Assembly: GCA_947177435.1 (NCBI GenBank)
Contig: CAMWUM010000015.1
Location: forward strand, 1 to 15,208
DNA from: an uncultured Muribaculaceae bacterium
GTDB taxonomy: Bacteria; Bacteroidota; Bacteroidia; Bacteroidales; Muribaculaceae
Length of the DNA stretch: 15,208 nt
Direction: 5' to 3'
Shown here: positions 1 through 6,733 of the stretch, piece after piece
Layout: each line of letters begins with the position of its first letter
How positions within the stretch are numbered: position 1 is the first letter of the stretch
Program-made: the position numbers and the translations under genes
Notes under the pieces: generated by a model
Seen by the model: the letters and a program-made list of their open reading frames with translations, nothing else
Database searches by the model: none
What the model was told of the DNA's origin: nothing

Positions 1-498
1 GAGGGGGAAGAGGGTGAAAAGGTCGGGGTGGCGGCTGACGATGTCGGCGTAGCGCTCCTGGGGGGTGAGGGTGTAGAGGGCGACGTAGCGATCGTAGACG
101 GTGGAGAATATGGCCTGAGTGGAGCGGGCCACTATGTCTTTGGCCATCGGGTCGGAGTCCAGCATCTGTTTGGCACGGTCAACGGGCAGGCAGTAGATTT
201 CGCACTCAGACACGGCCACAATCGATACTCTTGACTTTTCGCCGTAAAGCGAAAAAGGGAAGTCGGCCACAAATTCGCCAGCGAACTCGAGTCCGATTAC
301 GCGCTCGGTGCCGTCGGAGGCCCACACCGCGTACTTAAGCGTGCCCGACTTGACATAGCCCAAGTATGGCGCCGGATGCCCGATTGAGGCAAACTCCTCG
401 CCGCGGTCGTAGTGGCGCAGTTCGCCCTCCCGGATGATCAAGTCTTTCCAAAAATCAGGGGCGATGCCGGTGATGTATGTGTTGAAGTTCTCTCCCAT
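1..498 (-). CDS. Crp/Fnr-family transcriptional regulator, 3' end outside window
   Basis: The first 166 residues of a cyclic-nucleotide-binding-like regulator are present; the reading frame stays open to base 1, so the C-terminal DNA-binding helix-turn-helix is lost at the window edge. Residues about 25-120 resemble the effector-binding beta roll, with the segments YLGYVKSGTLKYAV and GLEFAGEFVADFPFSLYGEK in the place of the phosphate-binding cassette. The canonical cAMP-contacting Arg-Ser pair is not seen, so it probably does not bind cAMP; this is an inference. The ending TLTPQERYADIVSRHPDLF is the usual lead-in to the winged helix in Bacteroidetes members. The ATG at 498 lies two bases past the ruvC stop, so it is the last visible gene of the thiE-like/DUF4286/ruvC operon. 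Target genes are unknown. Confidence 0.85.
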   Translation of the reverse strand, partial: MGENFNTYITGIAPDFWKDLIIREGELRHYDRGEEFASIGHPAPYLGYVKSGTLKYAVWASDGTERVIGLEFAGEFVADFPFSLYGEKSRVSIVAVSECEIYCLPVDRAKQMLDSDPMAKDIVARSTQAIFSTVYDRYVALYTLTPQERYADIVSRHPDLFTLFPL

Positions 499-500
499 AA

Positions 501-1064
501 TTACACAAGTTTGTCAGGATGGCGAGCGATGAAGTCTTTCCAAGAGGTGGATTTGGCGACGGCTGGGCGCTGCGACTCGTAGAAGTGGCAGAGGGCGGCG
601 GCCAGGGCGTCGGTGGAGTCGAGCTCGGGGATGAGGTCTTCGGTAGGGATGCTGAGCATGCGGCGGAGCATCTCGCGCACCTGCTCCTTCGATGCGGCGC
701 CGTTGCCGGTAATGGCCATCTTGATTTTGCGGGGCTCGTATTCGGTGATGGGCACTTGCCGGCTCAGTGCGGCGGCCATGGCCACGCCTTGCGCGCGGCC
801 GAGTTTGAGCATCGACTGCACGTTCTTGCCGAAGAAGGGGGCTTCGATAGCCATTTCGTCGGGCAGGAACTCCTCGACCAGTCCGAGCACGCGCTCGTAG
901 ATGCGTGCCAGGCGCAGGTAGTGGCTTTCGAACTTGCTCAGCCGGATTACGCCCATGGCTATCATCGACGGCTGCTTGCCTCTGACGCCAATGAGGCCGT
1001 AGCCCATGACGTTGGTGCCCGGGTCGATGCCAATGATTACCTTATCCCACTTGCGGTCCATCAT
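501..1064 (-). CDS. ruvC: Crossover junction endodeoxyribonuclease RuvC
   Basis: RuvC is the dimeric, Mg-dependent nuclease that resolves Holliday junctions together with RuvAB in recombinational repair. The 187-residue protein has the expected acidic residues: D14 in [15 protein letters not shown]74 in [14 protein letters not shown], and D149/D152 in [13 protein letters not shown]. Length is normal for bacterial RuvC. I chose the ATG at 1064 because it overlaps the upstream gene's stop by the sequence ATGA; a second ATG directly follows at 1061, so the first residue is uncertain by one. The longer in-frame start at 1112 would extend into the upstream gene and its added residues do not look like RuvC. 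It is co-transcribed with a DUF4286-like gene (upstream) and a Crp-like regulator (downstream). Confidence 0.96.
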   Translation of the reverse strand: MMDRKWDKVIIGIDPGTNVMGYGLIGVRGKQPSMIAMGVIRLSKFESHYLRLARIYERVLGLVEEFLPDEMAIEAPFFGKNVQSMLKLGRAQGVAMAAALSRQVPITEYEPRKIKMAITGNGAASKEQVREMLRRMLSIPTEDLIPELDSTDALAAALCHFYESQRPAVAKSTSWKDFIARHPDKLV

Positions 1065-1351
1065 TCGATCACTTCGAGCATTGTTTGGAAACACAGGGCA
1101 CGCTCGCCCCATTTGCGACCCATTGAGCGGAGCAGGGCCGCGCCGTGGCCGTCACGCCAGGCTTCGGCCTCGGCAGCGCCGGGGAAGTCGAGGTGCAGGG
1201 CGTATGTCTCGCAATCGGGCTGATCCTGTGCCAGTACACGGGCCAGCATGGGCGACTTGGCGCCGCTGTGCCGGAAGTAAGTGCGAATCCACTCCAGCGC
1301 CTCGGCGCTGATGGCCGGGTCAAGCACAAATGTAGAGTTGAGGATTGTCAT
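1061..1351 (-). CDS. DUF4286-like small protein
   Basis: A 96-residue protein of unknown function. Its beginning ([22 protein letters not shown]), the middle [10 protein letters not shown] and YALHLDF, and the end FQTMLEVIE resemble the Bacteroidetes family DUF4286, whose members are about 100 residues long and, as far as I recall, often sit beside ruvC. It has no signal peptide or membrane segment and looks like a compact cytoplasmic alpha/beta fold. The start at 1351 overlaps the thiE-like stop by ATGA and its own stop overlaps the ruvC start in the same way, so translation of the three genes is probably coupled. The family assignment is from memory of sequence pattern, not from a search; the function is unknown. 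Confidence 0.8.
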   Translation of the reverse strand: MTILNSTFVLDPAISAEALEWIRTYFRHSGAKSPMLARVLAQDQPDCETYALHLDFPGAAEAEAWRDGHGAALLRSMGRKWGERALCFQTMLEVIE

Positions 1352-1932
1352 GCGGCTGTCAGGCTGTTGATTATGGCTGAGGCGGCGGCTACTGGGTCGT
1401 CGGCCTCGAGTATGCTTTTGCCTACGGCCACTCCGCTGGCGCCCATGTCGATGGCATGGCGGGCGGCGATGGGGCCGAAGTCGCCCTCGGCCACGAGCGG
1501 CATGGCCATGCCTATGGCCTGAAGCCTCGATGCGCAGAGCGTAATGGCCTCGAGGGAAGCCTCGGGCGGAAATGCGGCATAGTCGATGTCGAGGCCGCGC
1601 AGGGCTTCGGCCTGTGCGGTGTCGGTCACCTGCACGCCGACGATGGCCTCGGGGCCAAGCATCTCGCGCGCCTGGGCGGGCGTGACCGAAGAGTGGCGCA
1701 GGTGCACGCCGTGGATGCCGAGCTCCTTGGCCATTTCCAGTCGGTCCTCGATAGTGAGGATGATGGCTGCCTCCTTGCAGAGGGGTACGAGTTCGGTGGC
1801 GAGTTCGCGCAGCTCGTGGTCGGGCATATCGTTGACTCTCAGTCGCACCCACTGGCATCCGGCTTCAATGGCCATCTGAGCCTGCTCGGGGATTGAGTAT
1901 TTGTCGTAAGGCTGGGCTATGAATTGCAACAT
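1348..1932 (-). CDS. Thiamine phosphate synthase (ThiE)-like TIM-barrel protein with altered active site
   Basis: The 194-residue protein has the ThiE/TenI fold pattern: WVRLRVND (28-35) for the pyrimidine-binding strand, ILTIEDRLEMAKELGIHGVHL (58-78) for the pyrophosphate/Mg site, DIDYAAFPP (115-123), and GASGVAVGKSI (164-174). ThiE joins the pyrimidine diphosphate and thiazole phosphate of thiamine. Several residues that are normally fixed differ here: the Asn of the N-D-x motif is Glu62, the Asp after GVHLG is Ser82, the Ser of the G-x-S motif is Gln101, and the T-x-T-K loop is absent. I therefore call it ThiE-like; true synthase activity is doubtful. It is the first gene of the operon leading to ruvC. 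No TPP riboswitch is evident in its roughly 20-base leader. TenI-like or another barrel function is possible. Confidence 0.8.
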   Translation of the reverse strand: MLQFIAQPYDKYSIPEQAQMAIEAGCQWVRLRVNDMPDHELRELATELVPLCKEAAIILTIEDRLEMAKELGIHGVHLRHSSVTPAQAREMLGPEAIVGVQVTDTAQAEALRGLDIDYAAFPPEASLEAITLCASRLQAIGMAMPLVAEGDFGPIAARHAIDMGASGVAVGKSILEADDPVAAASAIINSLTAA

Positions 1933-1956
1933 ATCTGTCTAATAAAAAAGATTATG

Positions 1957-1964
1957 CAAAATTA
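1957..1964 (-). promoter_or_regulatory. -7 element of the thiE-like/ruvC operon promoter
   Basis: Read on the minus strand the sequence is TAATTTTG, an exact fit to the Bacteroidetes -7 consensus TAnnTTTG, 24 bases before the ATG at 1932. No good -33 TTTG is seen at the usual distance, so the promoter may be weak or depend on other factors. It forms one arm of the inverted repeat 1957-1994. Confidence 0.6.
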
Positions 1965-1986
1965 CGGAATATTTACTTTTTTTCCG

Positions 1987-1994
1987 TAACTTTG
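1987..1994 (+). promoter_or_regulatory. -7 element of the tetR promoter
   Basis: TAACTTTG matches TAnnTTTG exactly and lies 28 bases before the ATG at 2023. A clear -33 TTTG is missing. The element forms the right arm of the inverted repeat, so a protein bound there would block RNA polymerase. Confidence 0.6.
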
Positions 1995-2022
1995 CCGAGA
2001 AATTTCAACATCTAACGTAAAA

Positions 2023-2595
2023 ATGGCTGTACGCACCAGAGAAAAGTTACTTGACGTGGCATTGTCAGTGTTCATGCAGAAGGGCGTGGAGAACACCACC
2101 ATGGCCGACATCGCCATTGCCTCTGACCGCGGACGGCGAACAATTTACACCTATTTCAAGAGCAAGCTCGACATCTACGACGCTGTGATTGAGCGCGAGA
2201 GCGACCGCCTGGTGCGCGAACTCAAGTCGATTGTAGATTCTGAGGCCTCGCCGGCCGACAAGCTACACCAGTTTGTGCTCACGCGTCTCGAACCGGGCAT
2301 GAACACCACCTCGCCCCACCGCACCCTGCTGTCGAGGCTCCGCGTCGACTTCGGTCGCAGCCGCAAGATACGCCGCATGGCCAGCGAAAAAGAGGAGCAA
2401 ATGCTCAACCGCATTCTTGACGAGGGCGTGGTTCGCGGCCAGTTTGACCCTCACAAGACCGAGCGGGTGCGTGCCGTGCTCTACACCATCATCCGCTCAA
2501 TAGACATGCTCTCTGTCAACGAAGAGGCCCAGCAGCCCGAGGCGGGGTTTGACGAGTCGCTGGCGCTCTGCGTGGTTGAGTCGCTTACCCGATAA
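2023..2595 (+). CDS. TetR/AcrR-family transcriptional regulator
   Basis: A 190-residue protein with an N-terminal TetR DNA-binding domain: residues about 5-52 include LLDVALSVFMQKGVENTTM, ADIAIASDRGRRTIYTYF as the helix-turn-helix, and the typical KSKLDIYDAV stretch. The C-terminal part is helical and unlike any ligand-binding domain I can name, so the inducer is unknown. The family usually represses its own gene or a neighbour and is released by a small molecule. It is transcribed away from the thiE-like/ruvC operon, and the 90-bp gap contains a 13-bp inverted repeat that is a natural operator candidate. It ends only 5 bp from the stop of the converging Crp-like gene. There is no efflux pump or membrane transporter next to it. 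Confidence 0.93.
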   Translation: MAVRTREKLLDVALSVFMQKGVENTTMADIAIASDRGRRTIYTYFKSKLDIYDAVIERESDRLVRELKSIVDSEASPADKLHQFVLTRLEPGMNTTSPHRTLLSRLRVDFGRSRKIRRMASEKEEQMLNRILDEGVVRGQFDPHKTERVRAVLYTIIRSIDMLSVNEEAQQPEAGFDESLALCVVESLTR

Positions 2596-2600
2596 TTTTT

Positions 2601-3278
2601 TTACGGGCGTAACTGCTCAAGCATAGCGCGTCGGTCGATTACGTCGATGCGTCCGGGTTCGTATTTTATCAGCCCGGCCTGCACCATGTCGTCGATTGCG
2701 GCCATGTAGCTGCTGCGCTGCACGCCGAGCATGGCGTAAAGGTCGCGCTGGCGGCAGATGATGGCGATGTCCTTGGCAGTGGGCTGCGTCATGCAGCTGA
2801 TCCACATAGCCAGGCGCTCGGGGATGTTGCCGTCGAGAATCGAGAGGATGCCTTCGACGCTCTTTTGCGCGTTCATCGACAAGTAGTTGAGGAAGTTGAA
2901 CATATATATGTTGTCCGACGCGAGAATCTTCATGTAGTCGCTCTTGGTAATCTGCACGATGCTCGTTTCGCCCACGGCAGTTATGGTGCCTGGGTATATG
3001 GTGGACGGCCCAAACAGGTAGTCGGGCGAAATCACGTCAGGTGCGGCCAGCGTCTGCATTATCTTGAACCGTCCGCCCGCGCCGCTGATTGATATGCGTA
3101 TCTCACCGTCGATGACAAATTTGATATGCGTGCAAGCCTCACCAGCCTCCACGATAGTTTCCCCCGGAGCGTACTTCAGGAAATGGAACTTGGCCATGCC
3201 CACAGTGGCGGCAATGCGCTCGTGCGTCACCCCCCTGAACAGCGGCAACTCCGTCAATATTTCAAACATGCTCTTCAT
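2601..3278 (-). CDS. Crp/Fnr-family transcriptional regulator (second copy in window)
   Basis: A 225-residue regulator. Residues about 5-120 form the effector-binding beta roll (FEILTELPLFRGVTHERIAA, YAPGETIVEAGEACTHIKFVIDGEIRI), residues about 120-150 the long dimerisation helix, and the C-terminus holds a helix-turn-helix with DLYAMLGVQRSSYMAAIDDM followed by the wing QAGLIKYEPGRIDVIDR. There is no Cys cluster like that of Fnr and no cAMP-type Arg-Ser, so the signal is unknown. The start at 3278 is preferred over the upstream in-frame ATG at 3320, whose added residues do not fit the family; 3269 is another possible start. It is separated from glyA by a terminator, so it is its own transcription unit. 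It differs clearly in sequence from the Crp-like gene at the left edge. Confidence 0.92.
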   Translation of the reverse strand: MKSMFEILTELPLFRGVTHERIAATVGMAKFHFLKYAPGETIVEAGEACTHIKFVIDGEIRISISGAGGRFKIMQTLAAPDVISPDYLFGPSTIYPGTITAVGETSIVQITKSDYMKILASDNIYMFNFLNYLSMNAQKSVEGILSILDGNIPERLAMWISCMTQPTAKDIAIICRQRDLYAMLGVQRSSYMAAIDDMVQAGLIKYEPGRIDVIDRRAMLEQLRP

Positions 3279-3330
3279 AAACAATAGTATTTTTATATTT
3301 AAACGCGCCGGGTGGGGCAAATGTTTGTCT

Positions 3331-3373
3331 CTTAGGATATAAATAACAGCCTTTGGCGGGAGGCCAAAGGCTG
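3331..3373 (-). terminator. Intrinsic terminator of the pyrB-glyA operon
   Basis: A perfect 10-bp stem (3347-3356 with 3364-3373, CAGCCTTTGG/CCAAAGGCTG) with a 7-nt loop is followed on the minus strand by the T-rich tail TTATTTATATCC (3346 downwards). It begins 23 bp after the glyA stop, so it ends transcription of glyA before the crp-like gene. Confidence 0.85.
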
Positions 3374-3395
3374 CGGATGAGGTATTTTGTAGGGG

Positions 3396-4676
3396 TTAGT
3401 AGGCGAACATGGGGTAGTCTTGCATCGTGGCGTTGACTTTGGAGCGGACGGCGGCGATTTTGGATTCGTCGGTCGGGGCGCTCAGGACGGTGTCAATCAT
3501 CTCGACGATTTCGCCCATCAGGGGCTCTTTGGCGCCGCGGGTGGTGATGGCGGGGGTGCCGAGGCGGATGCCGGAGGTCTGGAAGGGGCTGCGGCTGTCG
3601 AAGGGCACCATGTTCTTGTTGGCGGTGATGTCGGCCTGCACGAGGGCTTTTTCGGCCACCTTGCCCGTAAGGTCGGGGAACTTGGTACGGAGGTCGACGA
3701 GGATGCAGTGGTTGTCGGTGCCGTTGGAGATCACCTTGTAGCCCTTGTCCATCAGCGCGGTGGCCATGGCAGCGGCATTCTTCTTGACCTGCTCGGCATA
3801 CTCGCGCCACGAGGGCTGGAGTGCCTCTCCGAAGGCTACGGCCTTGGCGGCAATCACGTGCTCGAGCGGACCGCCCTGCACGCCGGGGAACACGGCGGAG
3901 TCAAGCAGCTGCGACATCATGCGCACCTGGCCCTTGGGATTGGTCTTGCCCCAGGGGTTCTCAAAGTCCTTGCCCATGAGGATGATGCCGCCGCGCGGGC
4001 CGCGGAGGGTCTTGTGGGTGGTGGAGGTGACTATATGGGCGTATTTCAGGGGGTTGTCGAGCAGTCCGGCGGCGATGAGGCCGGCGGGATGGGCCATGTC
4101 GACCATGAAGAGGGCACCGATTTCGTCGGCGATTTTGCGCATGCGTGCGTAGTCCCATTCGCGGCTGTAAGCGCTGGCGCCGCCTATGATGAGCTTGGGA
4201 CGCTCGCGCAGGGCCACTTCCTCCATCTGATCGTAGTCAACGAGGCCGGTCTCGGCGTCGACGTTGTACTCCAGGGCGTTGAACATCAGGCCGGAGAAGT
4301 TGACGGGGCTGCCGTGCGAGAGGTGGCCGCCGTGCGAGAGGTTGAGGCCGAGGAACTTGTCGCCGGGCTTGAGGGCGCACATGAACACGGCCATGTTGGC
4401 CTGGGCGCCCGAGTGGGGCTGCACGTTGGCGTACTCGGCGCCGAAGAGCTTGCAGATGCGGTCGATGGCGAGCTGTTCGCCCTCATCCACCACCTCGCAG
4501 CCGCCGTAGTAGCGGTGGCCGGGGTAGCCCTCGGCATACTTGTTGGTGAGGCATGAGCCCATGGCTTGCATCACCTGGTCGCTGACGAAATTTTCAGAGG
4601 CGATGAGTTCGATGCCTTTCTTCTGGCGCTGGTGCTCACGCTCGATGATGTCAAAGATTGCTTTGTCTCTTTCCAT
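3396..4676 (-). CDS. glyA: Serine hydroxymethyltransferase
   Basis: The PLP enzyme that converts serine and tetrahydrofolate to glycine and 5,10-methylene-tetrahydrofolate, the main one-carbon source for purine and thymidylate synthesis. The 426-residue length is standard. Visible signatures are [10 protein letters not shown] (23-32), [15 protein letters not shown] (45-59), QPHSGAQAN (86-94), [10 protein letters not shown] (191-200) and the PLP-lysine motif [15 protein letters not shown] (216-230) with K222. The ATG at 4676 gives the expected N-terminus. It is the last gene of the run pyrB-pyrI-flavin reductase-glyA; the 42-bp gap to the preceding gene is almost wholly an 8-bp tandem repeat. 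A strong hairpin terminator follows. Linking one-carbon metabolism to pyrimidine genes makes metabolic sense. Confidence 0.98.
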   Translation of the reverse strand: MERDKAIFDIIEREHQRQKKGIELIASENFVSDQVMQAMGSCLTNKYAEGYPGHRYYGGCEVVDEGEQLAIDRICKLFGAEYANVQPHSGAQANMAVFMCALKPGDKFLGLNLSHGGHLSHGSPVNFSGLMFNALEYNVDAETGLVDYDQMEEVALRERPKLIIGGASAYSREWDYARMRKIADEIGALFMVDMAHPAGLIAAGLLDNPLKYAHIVTSTTHKTLRGPRGGIILMGKDFENPWGKTNPKGQVRMMSQLLDSAVFPGVQGGPLEHVIAAKAVAFGEALQPSWREYAEQVKKNAAAMATALMDKGYKVISNGTDNHCILVDLRTKFPDLTGKVAEKALVQADITANKNMVPFDSRSPFQTSGIRLGTPAITTRGAKEPLMGEIVEMIDTVLSAPTDESKIAAVRSKVNATMQDYPMFAY

Positions 4677-4682
4677 ATAAAG

Positions 4683-4714
4683 AATTTGTCAATTTGTCAA
4701 TTTGTCAATATGTC
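4683..4714. repeat. Four tandem copies of an 8-bp unit before glyA
   Basis: The unit AATTTGTC occurs at 4683, 4691 and 4699 exactly, and at 4707 with one change (AATATGTC); a partial copy follows. The array fills most of the 42-bp gap between the flavin reductase stop (4719) and the glyA start (4676), so in the mRNA it makes up the glyA upstream region and a change in copy number would alter spacing by 8 nt without affecting a reading frame. Confidence 0.9.
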
Positions 4715-4718
4715 AATT

Positions 4719-5279
4719 TTATTTCTTTTCGACAGAGAAGCCGAACTTGCCAATCTTCTCGCCCAGGGCGTAGTAGCCGCCGTGGGCATAGGCCATCAGG
4801 CCGGAGGCTGCGAGGTCGAAGCGGCCTGTCTCGGGGTCAATCCAGCGGTCGTCGGCGATGACGTTGAGCACGTCGGCGATGAACATGTCGTGGCTGCCCA
4901 GGCGCATTATCTCCTTGACGGCGCACTCGATACAGACCGGCGACTCCTCCACCATGCAGCAGCTCACTTTCTGGCCGGGCACGGGTGTGAGGCCGCTCTC
5001 GGCCCACTTGTCGTACTCGCTGCCCGAACGCACGCCGCACCAGTCGACGGCGCGGGCCATCTCCTCAGTGGTGAGGCAGAGGGTGAACTCCATCTGGTGG
5101 CGGATTATCTCGTAGCTGTGCCGCTCGGGGCGCACCGAGATGTAGAGCATCGGCGGATTGGTGCAGATGGTGCCCGTCCAGGCCACCGTGATGAGGTTGC
5201 GGTCGTCGGGACCGCCGCAACTCACCAAGGCAGCGGGCAGGGGGTAGACCATATTGCCCGGCTTCCAGCTTACCTTCAT
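4719..5279 (-). CDS. Flavin reductase-like domain protein
   Basis: A 186-residue protein with the split-barrel flavin reductase-like fold: VYPLPAALVSCGGPDDRNLI (11-30), VAWTGTICTNPPMLYISVRPERHS and the later HDMFIADVLNV. Members bind FMN and either reduce it with NAD(P)H or serve as FMN-binding proteins. The substrate cannot be told. It is cysteine-rich for its size, with Cys in SCCMVEESPVCIECAV. Its ATG overlaps the pyrI stop (ATGA), so it is translated with the pyrimidine genes; the order pyrB-pyrI-flavin reductase-glyA is, to my recollection, seen in other Bacteroidales. The long in-frame extension upstream to 5411 lies inside pyrI and is not used. A direct role in pyrimidine synthesis is unproven. 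Confidence 0.88.
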   Translation of the reverse strand: MKVSWKPGNMVYPLPAALVSCGGPDDRNLITVAWTGTICTNPPMLYISVRPERHSYEIIRHQMEFTLCLTTEEMARAVDWCGVRSGSEYDKWAESGLTPVPGQKVSCCMVEESPVCIECAVKEIMRLGSHDMFIADVLNVIADDRWIDPETGRFDLAASGLMAYAHGGYYALGEKIGKFGFSVEKK

Positions 5280-5734
5280 AATACTTCGGCGTCCTTGCCT
5301 GCTACGGTGTGGTTGCAGTAATGGCAGCGTATGGCCACGGGGTCGTGGCCTACGACGACGAAGCGGGTGAGCATCGGCTCGTTGTTGGTTATGCATTTGG
5401 GGTTGGCGCACTTGACGATGCCGACGATGGTGTCGGGCAGGGCCACCTGGCGCTTCTCCACCACGTTGAAGTCGCGGATGATGTTGACCACGGCTGTGGG
5501 GGCGATCAGCGCGATGCGGTTGAGCGTAGCCTCGTCAAACTCAACGTCGGCCACCTTGATGATGCCTTTGCGGCCGAGTTTGCCGCTCTCGAGGTTGTAG
5601 CCGATGGTGACGCTGGTGTCGAGGTTTTCGATGCCGAGGATGCGCACGGCCTTGAACAGGGCCGACGATGGTATGTGGTCGATGACGGTGCCGTTGCGCA
5701 GGGCGGCTACGGCCAATTCCTTCTTGCCAGTCAT
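5276..5734 (-). CDS. pyrI: Aspartate carbamoyltransferase regulatory subunit
   Basis: PyrI binds CTP/ATP and, through a zinc site, holds the catalytic PyrB trimers together. The 152-residue protein matches the E. coli length of 153. The allosteric domain shows LAVAALRNGTVIDHIPS and TIGYNLESGKLGRKGIIKV, and the zinc domain has the four cysteines in CANPKC and CHYC. I chose the ATG at 5734 because it sits 1 base after the pyrB stop and gives the usual short N-terminus before KKELAVAAL; an alternative ATG at 5746 would overlap pyrB by 11 bases and add four residues. It is followed by an overlapping flavin reductase gene. The complete zinc site suggests a regulated class B ATCase. Confidence 0.97.
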   Translation of the reverse strand: MTGKKELAVAALRNGTVIDHIPSSALFKAVRILGIENLDTSVTIGYNLESGKLGRKGIIKVADVEFDEATLNRIALIAPTAVVNIIRDFNVVEKRQVALPDTIVGIVKCANPKCITNNEPMLTRFVVVGHDPVAIRCHYCNHTVAGKDAEVL

Positions 5735-5735
5735 A

Positions 5736-6677
5736 TCATTGAGCATTAGAGGGTTTGTTATTCAGGGGGTCGATGCCCAGAGCGCGGCAGATGATAGCTT
5801 GGCGGGCGTAGAGGCCGTTGCGCGCCTGGTCGAAATAGTACGCCTTGGGGTTGTCGTCGACGTCGTATGCGATCTCGTTGACGCGGGGCAGGGGATGCAG
5901 GATGCGAAGGTTGTCGCGTGAGTTGGCGAGCATGTCATTGCGCAGCGTGTAGAGGTTCTTGACGCGCTCGTATTCCATAATGTCGGTGAAGCGCTCGCGC
6001 TGCACGCGGGTCATATAGATGATGTCGGAGGCGTTGATGATCTCGGGCGAGAAGTCAGTGGTGATGGTGTACTTGATGCCGTGCTCGTCGCAGAATTTCA
6101 GGTACTCCTCGGGCATCTGCAGTTCCTTGCAGGCCACGAAGTTGAATGTCGGATTGAAATAGCTCATCGCCATCAGCAGCGAGTGCACAGTGCGGCCGTA
6201 CTTGAGGTCGCCAACCATCGTGATGGTAAGGTCGTTGAGGCGCCCTTGCGTCTTGTAGATCGAGTAGAGGTCGAGCATGGTCTGTGAGGGGTGCTGGTTG
6301 GCTCCGTCGCCGGCGTTTACCACCGGTATGTCAGTCACCTCCGATGCCCAGCGGGCGGCGCCCTCGAGGTAGTGGCGCATCACGATGAGGTCGACGTAGT
6401 TAGACACCATCTTGATGGTGTCGTGGAGCGTTTCGCCCTTAGACGAACTCGTGGTCGAAGCGTCGTAAAATCCGATGACTCTGCCACCCAAGCGGTTGAC
6501 CGCGGTTTCGAAGCTGAGGCGAGTGCGAGTCGAGGGCTCGAAAAAGAGCGTTGCCACCACCTTGCCGTCGAGGATTTTTTGGTTGGGGTGCTCCTCAAAA
6601 TAACGGGCGCGCTCGAGCAGAGCGAGCAGTTCGTCCTTATTGAGGTCTGCTATTGAAACGAGGCTGTATTTGTTCAT
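5736..6677 (-). CDS. pyrB: Aspartate carbamoyltransferase catalytic subunit
   Basis: PyrB makes N-carbamoyl-aspartate from carbamoyl phosphate and aspartate, the committed step of pyrimidine synthesis. The 313-residue protein carries the carbamoyl-phosphate site [15 protein letters not shown] (45-59), the SSKGET loop with K80, MRHYLEGAA (100-108) and the HPLPRV motif near the C-terminus. The start at 6677 ([12 protein letters not shown]) fits the family and the promoter 25 bases upstream; the track-length start at 6704 would precede this and lie at the -7 element. It is the first gene of pyrB-pyrI-flavin reductase-glyA. No leader-peptide attenuator or PyrR-type site is visible in the short leader. 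Confidence 0.98.
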   Translation of the reverse strand: MNKYSLVSIADLNKDELLALLERARYFEEHPNQKILDGKVVATLFFEPSTRTRLSFETAVNRLGGRVIGFYDASTTSSSKGETLHDTIKMVSNYVDLIVMRHYLEGAARWASEVTDIPVVNAGDGANQHPSQTMLDLYSIYKTQGRLNDLTITMVGDLKYGRTVHSLLMAMSYFNPTFNFVACKELQMPEEYLKFCDEHGIKYTITTDFSPEIINASDIIYMTRVQRERFTDIMEYERVKNLYTLRNDMLANSRDNLRILHPLPRVNEIAYDVDDNPKAYYFDQARNGLYARQAIICRALGIDPLNNKPSNAQ

Positions 6678-6701
6678 AAGCGCTATGAATCTAATTATTC
6701 G

Positions 6702-6709
6702 CAAAATTA
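6702..6709 (-). promoter_or_regulatory. -7 element of the pyrB operon promoter
   Basis: Minus-strand TAATTTTG fits TAnnTTTG exactly, 24 bases before the pyrB ATG. A -33 TTTG at 19-21 bp is not seen. There is no terminator between the methyltransferase gene stop at 6734 and this site, so some read-through from upstream is possible. Confidence 0.6.
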
Positions 6710-6733
6710 CTCACAATTTCCCTATCCGCCCCC

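Larger units (their letters stand above)
1957..1994. promoter_or_regulatory. 13-bp inverted repeat spanning both divergent promoters (candidate TetR operator)
   Basis: The arms are CAAAATTACGGAA (1957-1969) and TTCCGTAACTTTG (1982-1994), which are reverse complements except for one position; the inner 8 bp (TTACGGAA/TTCCGTAA) are perfect. The spacer is 12 bp and T-rich. Each arm contains the -7 element of one of the two divergent genes. The position between tetR and its divergent neighbour is the usual place for a TetR-family operator, so autoregulation plus control of the thiE-like operon is a plausible inference. The repeat could partly reflect two similar promoters facing each other. Confidence 0.55.

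Noticed and set aside
1065..1112. Longer RuvC N-terminus starting at 1112
   Set aside because: The extra residues overlap the DUF4286-like gene in another frame and do not resemble RuvC; the ATGA overlap start at 1064 is better.
1933..1956. TPP riboswitch upstream of the thiE-like gene
   Set aside because: The leader between the promoter and the ATG is too short (about 20 bases) to hold the THI-box structure.
3420..4556. Long plus-strand open frame of 378 codons opposite glyA
   Set aside because: It is the antisense shadow of a clear serine hydroxymethyltransferase gene; its product is a His/Gly/Val-rich stretch with no recognisable domain.
4683..4714. Tandem repeat as a CRISPR remnant
   Set aside because: The unit is 8 bp and directly tandem with no spacers; there are no cas genes.
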